From Arthrobacter sp. ES3-54 (lineage in GTDB: Bacteria; Actinomycetota; Actinomycetes; Actinomycetales; Micrococcaceae), in contig NZ_JAQFIF010000005.1 in the NCBI RefSeq assembly GCF_029504395.1, forward strand, positions 248,001 to 312,000: a DNA stretch of 64,000 bases, written 5' to 3'. The first letter of the stretch is position 1. Each line of letters starts with the position of its first letter. Under the pieces are notes generated by a model, which saw nothing but the letters and a program-made list of their open reading frames with translations, had not been told where the DNA came from and did not search any database. The position numbers and the translations under genes are program-made. Shown here in pieces: positions 59,184 to 64,000 of the stretch.

Positions 59184-61711
59184 CACTCGCACCGCACCGC
59201 AGCTCCGGATCTGGCACCGGCACGGCCGGCAAGGAAGAACCGACAGTCCTGTCCCCCGGCGCGGCGCCCCGGCCGGACGGACCCGGCGCCCAGCCCTGGG
59301 TGATGGGAACCGCCGTCGCGGTGGCAGTCGCGGGCGCCGCCCTCGGCTTCAACGGCGTCTTGCGTGGGTGGGCCTGGTACTCCCCGGTCTTCAGCACCGT
59401 TCTCTCCGTCGCGTTCTCCATGGCAATGCTCCGGTCGTTGCGGGCCCGGACATGGCTCGTCGCTGCCGGCGGCCTGGTGGCGCTCATAGTGGCACTGACC
59501 TTCATTTTCTTCCGGCAGCACAGCATTGCCGGGTTCATCCCGTCCCCGGAGACCATGAGTTACCTGGGGAAGTTCCTCCGGCGGGCCAGCGAAACCGTCC
59601 TTGCCGAGAGCACCCCGGTGGCCCCCAACGCCGGAATCGTGATGTTGATCTGCGCGGTGCTCGGGCTGTTGGTGATCCTCATCGATGCGCTGGCGTTCCC
59701 GCTGGCACTGCCGGCCACAAGCGGGCTGGGGATCCTGGCCATTCTCGTAGTGCCGGCCATGGTCAAACCGCAAAGCGTGGGAGTGCTGGGGTTCGTGGGC
59801 GCCGCCGTCGGGTATCTGCTGATTCTCGGGTGTAGCCATTGGTTCACGCCGGATGCCCGCACCCTGGCCGACACCGCCCGGAACCCCGGGCAATTCCGGC
59901 GCGGAGCGGTCACAGCCGTCGCGGCGCTGACCGTCACGCTGCTGCTGCAGCCTGTCATCCCGGGATTCGACCAGGGCACGTTCCCGCAGGGCTCGCGGCT
60001 GAACCCCTTCGGCGGCGCCACCGGCCTGAATCCGATGATCAGCCTGGGCAACAGCCTGCGCAGCCCCTCGGGCGAGGGCCGGATCACCTTCGCCACGAAC
60101 TCGCCGACGACGCCGTACCTGCGGTCGGTGACGGTGGACAGCTTCGACGGCGATTCCTGGGCACCTGATGACCGGGAGTCCACCCGGCAACCCGGGACCG
60201 GCAGGATCGAGTCCGGGCTGGATAGGGCCCCGACAGAGCTCCGCGTGATCACGGCCGTCAACACCGGCCAGTACACGAGCCCGTACCTGCCGGCACCGTA
60301 CGCGCCGGAAGCCGTCAACGGCCTCACTGGGCGCTGGAGCTGGGATCCTGCCACGCTGAGCATCAAGGGGGTCGACACGAACTCCCGCGACCAGCAGTAC
60401 ATGGTCACGTCCGTTACCCCGCAGCTCACGGCGGCGCTGCTGGCCGGGGCCTCCGAACCGGTGCGCGGGATCCCGGAACAGTTCCTGCGGCAACCGTCGA
60501 ACGTTCCGGAGGTTGTGAGCAGCACGGCCAAGACCGTGACGGCAGGAGCCGCCTCGCCGTATGCGAAGGCCATGGCCATCCAGCGGTTCCTGCGCTCCAC
60601 CGAGTTCAGCTACTCCCTGCAGTCCCCTGTGCAGGGCGGCTACGACGGCAACGGCTTGTCAGTGCTGGCGGACTTCCTGAACCAAAAGAGCGGCTACTGC
60701 ATTCATTTCGCCTCTGCCATGGCCGTGATGGCCAGGCTGGAGGGCATTCCCAGCAGGATCGCCGTGGGCTACGCTCCCGGACGCCCCACCGGGGCCACGG
60801 TGGCGGTCTCGGGCCAGGGTCCGCTTCCGGAGTTCGAAGTCGATGCCCGTGACGCCCATGCCTGGCCGGAACTCTACTTCCAGGGCGTCGGCTGGGTCGC
60901 GTTTGAGCCGACGCCGTCCCGCGGCCTCGTCCCGGCCTACGCCACGGACGCCTCCCTGCCCAGCGGCGCCAGCACCAACGAACGCAACGATGCCCTGACC
61001 CCCGGGGACGGTTCCACGCACGCCCCGGTCCCGGCCCCCGGCACGGTTCCGTTGCCCGGAACCGGGACGCCGGCGCTCGGGGACGCGCAAGCGGCACGGG
61101 CGCTGTACGGCGTTGGTGCGGTGCTGCTGCTGGCGCTGCTGCTGGCTTCCCCGCGGCTGGTGCGCAGCGGTTTGCGGCGCCGCAGGCTGAGGACGGCGGC
61201 CCGCGGCTATCCCGGCGCCACCGCCGGACCGGCTCTGCCGGCCTGGGCTGAACTACGGGATCTGGCCACGGATTACGGCGTGTCCCCCGGAGCGAGCGAG
61301 ACGCCGCGGCATTTCTCGCAGCGGTTGCGCTCCTCGGCAGCGTTGGGGGAACCCGGCGGCGCGGATGGGCCCGGGCAACGGGCAGCGGCCGCCCTGACCG
61401 AGGACTTTGAACGTGAGCAATACGGCCGGCCGGGGGGCGCCGCCGGACCGGCGCAGACCGCAGAGTCCGCGGATCCGGCCGATTCCGCCGCGGCCAGGAT
61501 CGCCCTGGTGCAGGCCTCGCTGCGGGCCAACGCGAGGCCCTTGGTGCGTCTGCGCGCGGCCTGGCTGCCGCCGTCGGTCATGTCCAGCTGGCGGCGGATC
61601 CTCCCGGCGCCCCGCCGGATCCTCTCCCGGACAGCACAACGCACCCGGCGGGGACTCGCGGAATCCTGGGGGAAGATCCGCAACTCCGTTCGCCGGGTGC
61701 GCCGCGGCTAG
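59180..61711 (+). CDS. Transglutaminase-like membrane protein (TgpA type, DUF3488)
   Basis: This 843-residue protein begins with a Gly/Pro/Ser-rich leader, has about six membrane helices (residues 35-235, DUF3488/TgpA_N), and a large extracytoplasmic part. The transglutaminase-core triad region shows the Cys in QKSGYCIHFASAMA, ARLEGIPSRIAVGYAPG, the His in DARDAHAWPEL and VAFEPTPSRG. A further helix lies near 645 (ARALYGVGAVLLLALLLA), and then a cytoplasmic tail. ATG 59180 overlaps the DUF58 stop, so translation is coupled. It may act on peptide or cell-wall substrates together with the MoxR complex. Confidence 0.9.
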   Translation: MTLAPHRSSGSGTGTAGKEEPTVLSPGAAPRPDGPGAQPWVMGTAVAVAVAGAALGFNGVLRGWAWYSPVFSTVLSVAFSMAMLRSLRARTWLVAAGGLVALIVALTFIFFRQHSIAGFIPSPETMSYLGKFLRRASETVLAESTPVAPNAGIVMLICAVLGLLVILIDALAFPLALPATSGLGILAILVVPAMVKPQSVGVLGFVGAAVGYLLILGCSHWFTPDARTLADTARNPGQFRRGAVTAVAALTVTLLLQPVIPGFDQGTFPQGSRLNPFGGATGLNPMISLGNSLRSPSGEGRITFATNSPTTPYLRSVTVDSFDGDSWAPDDRESTRQPGTGRIESGLDRAPTELRVITAVNTGQYTSPYLPAPYAPEAVNGLTGRWSWDPATLSIKGVDTNSRDQQYMVTSVTPQLTAALLAGASEPVRGIPEQFLRQPSNVPEVVSSTAKTVTAGAASPYAKAMAIQRFLRSTEFSYSLQSPVQGGYDGNGLSVLADFLNQKSGYCIHFASAMAVMARLEGIPSRIAVGYAPGRPTGATVAVSGQGPLPEFEVDARDAHAWPELYFQGVGWVAFEPTPSRGLVPAYATDASLPSGASTNERNDALTPGDGSTHAPVPAPGTVPLPGTGTPALGDAQAARALYGVGAVLLLALLLASPRLVRSGLRRRRLRTAARGYPGATAGPALPAWAELRDLATDYGVSPGASETPRHFSQRLRSSAALGEPGGADGPGQRAAAALTEDFEREQYGRPGGAAGPAQTAESADPADSAAARIALVQASLRANARPLVRLRAAWLPPSVMSSWRRILPAPRRILSRTAQRTRRGLAESWGKIRNSVRRVRRG

Positions 61712-61720
61712 GTCGGGTGC

Positions 61721-63220
61721 TTAGCCGGCGTAGGGGTCGGCGATGCCGATGTACTGGGTGTAGAGGTATTCCTCGATGCCCTCGAGGCCGCCTTCGCGGC
61801 CCAGGCCGGACTGCTTGACGCCGCCGAACGGGGCGGCAGCGTTGGAGACCACGCCGGCGTTCAGGCCCAGCATGCCGGTCTCGAGCCGTTCGCCCATCCG
61901 GATGCCCCGGTTCAGGTCCCGGGTGAAGACGTAGGCCACAAGCCCGTACTCGGTGTTGTTCGCGAGCCGGATGGCCTCGTCCTCGGTGCCGAAGGTGATG
62001 ATCGGGGCGACGGGTCCGAAGATTTCCTCGGACAGGATCCGGGTGCCCTCGGTGACGCCGGTGAGGAGGGTGGGCTGGTAGAAGTAGCCCGGGCCCTCGA
62101 CGGCGGAGCCGCCGGTCACCGCGACCGCGCCGGCGGCGACGGCGTCTGTGACGAGCTCGTGGACCTTGTCCCGGCTCTTGGCATCGATCAGCGGGCCCAC
62201 CTTGGATTCGGCCTCGGTGCCCCGCGCGGTGGTCATGCCCGCCATCTTCGCGGCGAACTTCTCCGCGAACTCCTGGGCGACGGATTCGTGCACGATGAAC
62301 CGGTTCGCCGCGGTGCAGGCCTCGCCCATGTTCCGCAGCTTCGCCAGCATCGCCCCGGCGACGGCGGCATCGACGTCGGCGTCCTCGAACACCACGAACG
62401 GGGCGTTCCCGCCGAGCTCCATCGAGGTCCGCAGCACCGTCTCGGAGGCATCCGCGAGCAGCCGGCGGCCGACCTCGGTGGAGCCGGTGAAGGACAGCTT
62501 CCGCAGCCGGGAGTCCTTGATCAGCGGCCCGGTCGTGGCACCGGCGGTGGAGGTCGGGATGACGTTCAGGACACCAGCGGGCAGCCCGGCCTCAAGCATC
62601 ACGGCCGCGAACAGCTGGGACGTCAGCGGGGTCAGGTTCGCGGACTTGAGCACCATGGTGCAGCCGGCGGCGACGGCCGGGGCGATCTTGCGGGTCGCCA
62701 TGGCGAGCGGGAAGTTCCACGGCGTGATCAAAAGGCACGGGCCCACCGGCTTCTTGGTCACCAGCAGCCGGGACTTCCCGTCCGGGGACACCGAGTACCG
62801 GCCGAAGGCGCGGACGGCTTCCTCGGAGAACCAGCGCAGGAACTCCGCACCGTACGTGACCTCGCCCCGGGCCTCGGCCAAAGGCTTGCCCATCTCCAGG
62901 GTCATCAGTAACGCGAAGTCCTCCGCGCGGGCCGTGACCATCTCGAAGGCGCGGCGCAGGATCTCACCGCGTTCCCGGGGCGGGACCTTCGCCCAGGACT
63001 CCTGCGCGGCGGCGGCCGCGTCCAGGGCCGCCTTGCCGTCCTCGGGACCGGCGTCGGCAATGCTGAGCAGGACCTTCCCGGTGGCCGGGTCCTCGACGTC
63101 GAAGGTCTTCCCGGACGCGGCCGGACGCCACTCGCCGTTGATCAGCAGGCCCGTCGGAACGGACGCCAGCAGGGCACTCTCCCGCTCGGCGGAAACAATA
63201 GGCTGGGCAGTTACAGTCAT
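61721..63220 (-). CDS. gabD: NAD(P)-dependent succinate-semialdehyde dehydrogenase
   Basis: This 499-residue aldehyde dehydrogenase shows the oxyanion Asn in LLITPWNFPLAMATRK, the FTGSTEVGRRLLADAS loop, catalytic Glu MELGGNAPFVVFEDAD, catalytic Cys GEACTAANRFIVHES and the C-terminal EIFGPVAPIITF. The sequence fits GabD, which oxidises succinate semialdehyde to succinate in GABA or related degradation. No GABA transaminase is in the window. ATG 63220 has a GAGGGAG-type site upstream. Three equally spaced half-sites lie in the promoter. Confidence 0.9.
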   Translation of the reverse strand: MTVTAQPIVSAERESALLASVPTGLLINGEWRPAASGKTFDVEDPATGKVLLSIADAGPEDGKAALDAAAAAQESWAKVPPRERGEILRRAFEMVTARAEDFALLMTLEMGKPLAEARGEVTYGAEFLRWFSEEAVRAFGRYSVSPDGKSRLLVTKKPVGPCLLITPWNFPLAMATRKIAPAVAAGCTMVLKSANLTPLTSQLFAAVMLEAGLPAGVLNVIPTSTAGATTGPLIKDSRLRKLSFTGSTEVGRRLLADASETVLRTSMELGGNAPFVVFEDADVDAAVAGAMLAKLRNMGEACTAANRFIVHESVAQEFAEKFAAKMAGMTTARGTEAESKVGPLIDAKSRDKVHELVTDAVAAGAVAVTGGSAVEGPGYFYQPTLLTGVTEGTRILSEEIFGPVAPIITFGTEDEAIRLANNTEYGLVAYVFTRDLNRGIRMGERLETGMLGLNAGVVSNAAAPFGGVKQSGLGREGGLEGIEEYLYTQYIGIADPYAG

Positions 63221-63251
63221 AATGACTCCCTCGTCAGCAATTCGGTTGGCC

Positions 63252-63285
63252 CTAGTTTCTTGGCACTAGTTTGTTTGAATTAGTT
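63252..63285. promoter_or_regulatory. Three 14-base-spaced CTAGTT-type repeats upstream of gabD
   Basis: CTAGTT at 63252 and 63266 and TTAGTT at 63280 recur every 14 bases, 32-65 bases upstream of gabD in an A/T-rich patch of a GC-rich gap. The regular spacing suggests a direct-repeat operator for a GntR- or TetR-type regulator not present in the window. Confidence 0.45.
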
Positions 63286-63492
63286 ATTGGTGTCGGCGCA
63301 CGTTCCCGCAGGCAGGCCCGGGCGTCTGGATTACTGCCACGGTACTGCCGCGCTCACGGGCAAGTCTATGCATGGGCGCACTACCCGATCCAGAATATGC
63401 TGTGCAGCTGCACAACCGCTCCGTGCCACCCGTGGGGGCTCGATCCAGCTGGGCCGGCGCGGGTTACAGGCGCCGGGAGCACACCGCGTTTA

Positions 63493-64000
63493 TCACCGCG
63501 CGGCGAGGACCGCGGCATAGAGTTCGCGCTTGCTGACTTTCGCGTCGTCGGCCACTGCGGACACGGCCTCCTTCAACCGGATGCCTTGGGCTATCAGCCC
63601 GTTGACGGCAGCCACGTGATCCTCGGGACGGCCTGGTTCGCGTTCAGGAGCGCCGCCCACCACCACCGCGATTTCGCCGCGCACCTCGTTGGTCTCGGCC
63701 CATTCGAGCAGCTCGCGCAGGGTGCCGCGGATGACCTCTTCGTAGGTCTTGGTGAGTTCCCGGCACACCGCGGCCCTGCGGTCGGCGCCGAAGCTTTCGC
63801 GCAGGGCCCGCAGCATGGGTTCGAGCCGGTGCGGCGCCTCGAAAAACACCATGGTGCGCCGCTCGGCGTCGAGCTCCGCCAGCCGCGAGGAGCGTTCACC
63901 CGCCTTGCGGGGCAGGAATCCCTCGAAGCAAAAGCGGTCCGTCGGCAGGCCGGAAAGGGCCAGCGCGGTCAGCACGGCGGACGGTCCCGGCGCCGCGGTG
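63493..64000 (-). CDS. rsmI: 16S rRNA (cytidine1402-2'-O)-methyltransferase RsmI, 5' end outside window
   Basis: The frame is open to the right edge, so the N-terminal part of the SAM-binding domain is absent. What remains shows ALALSGLPTDRFCFEGFLPR with KAGERSSRL, MVFFEAPHRLEPMLRAL, VCRELTKTYEEVIRGTLREL, EIAVVVGGAPER and a C-terminal helix-turn region (EAVSAVADDAKVSKRELYAA). These are RsmI (YraL) features. In related genomes rsmI is divergent from tatD; here gabD and the MoxR operon stand in between. Confidence 0.93.
   Translation of the reverse strand, partial: TAAPGPSAVLTALALSGLPTDRFCFEGFLPRKAGERSSRLAELDAERRTMVFFEAPHRLEPMLRALRESFGADRRAAVCRELTKTYEEVIRGTLRELLEWAETNEVRGEIAVVVGGAPEREPGRPEDHVAAVNGLIAQGIRLKEAVSAVADDAKVSKRELYAAVLAAR

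Overview
This window is high-GC actinobacterial chromosome, most likely from the Micrococcaceae (Arthrobacter or Pseudarthrobacter type). The basis is codon use rich in GTG and TTG starts, the order tRNA-Gln, glmU, prs, rplY, pth, the order tatD, rpf, rsmA, ispE, a SufU-type rather than IscU-type scaffold, an SCO4848-family protein and an LpdA-type quinone dehydrogenase. I see no rRNA, CRISPR array, prophage or intact insertion sequence. One tRNA gene is present.

Region 1 (1-21.2 kb) holds metabolism and assimilatory nitrite reduction. It opens with the 3' part of an FAD oxidoreductase with a BFD-type cluster domain. Next come a lipoprotein gene interrupted by an in-frame TGA, an EamA exporter divergent from a LysR regulator, a HemG-like flavodoxin, secreted and unknown proteins, LpdA, purine nucleoside phosphorylase, an Rrf2 regulator and a phosphohexomutase. 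The core is nirD divergent from nirB, followed by a uroporphyrinogen-III methyltransferase, a HemD fused to a winged-helix domain and a small FAD oxidoreductase. Together these provide the siroheme nitrite reductase and its cofactor. The nirD/nirB gap carries a regular 11-bp-spaced series of GAAAC-type half-sites that looks like a GlnR box. DeoC and a small membrane protein follow.

Region 2 (21.2-45 kb) lies between mfd and pth, which are close neighbours in many actinobacteria. Here they are separated by an SDR/DUF2867 protein, a DUF2505 protein, SCO4848-family and VanZ proteins, UDP-glucose dehydrogenase, sufU-sufS, a 907-bp gene-free stretch with hairpins and short tandem repeats, and four consecutive ~910-residue STAND/LuxR regulators (32911-44204). 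The four regulators look like two operons (D-C and B-A) with a promoter gap between them. An 11-bp inverted repeat lies at the two outer edges of the cluster.

Region 3 (44.4-56.4 kb) is conserved housekeeping on the minus strand: pth, rplY, prs, glmU, tRNA-Gln, then an ABC-F ATPase, ispE, rsmA, an RpfB-like factor and tatD. A frameshifted TetR gene and a 500-bp array of GGACATGTCC-containing repeats lie between the tRNA and the ABC-F gene.

Region 4 (56.5-64 kb) holds a MoxR, DUF58, transglutaminase operon, a succinate-semialdehyde dehydrogenase and the 3' part of rsmI.

The most unusual items are the four-gene LuxR/STAND cluster with its flanking motifs, the palindromic repeat array at 49.5-50 kb, the structured gene-free stretch at 32.0-32.9 kb, and two broken genes (a TGA-interrupted lipoprotein and a frameshifted tetR).
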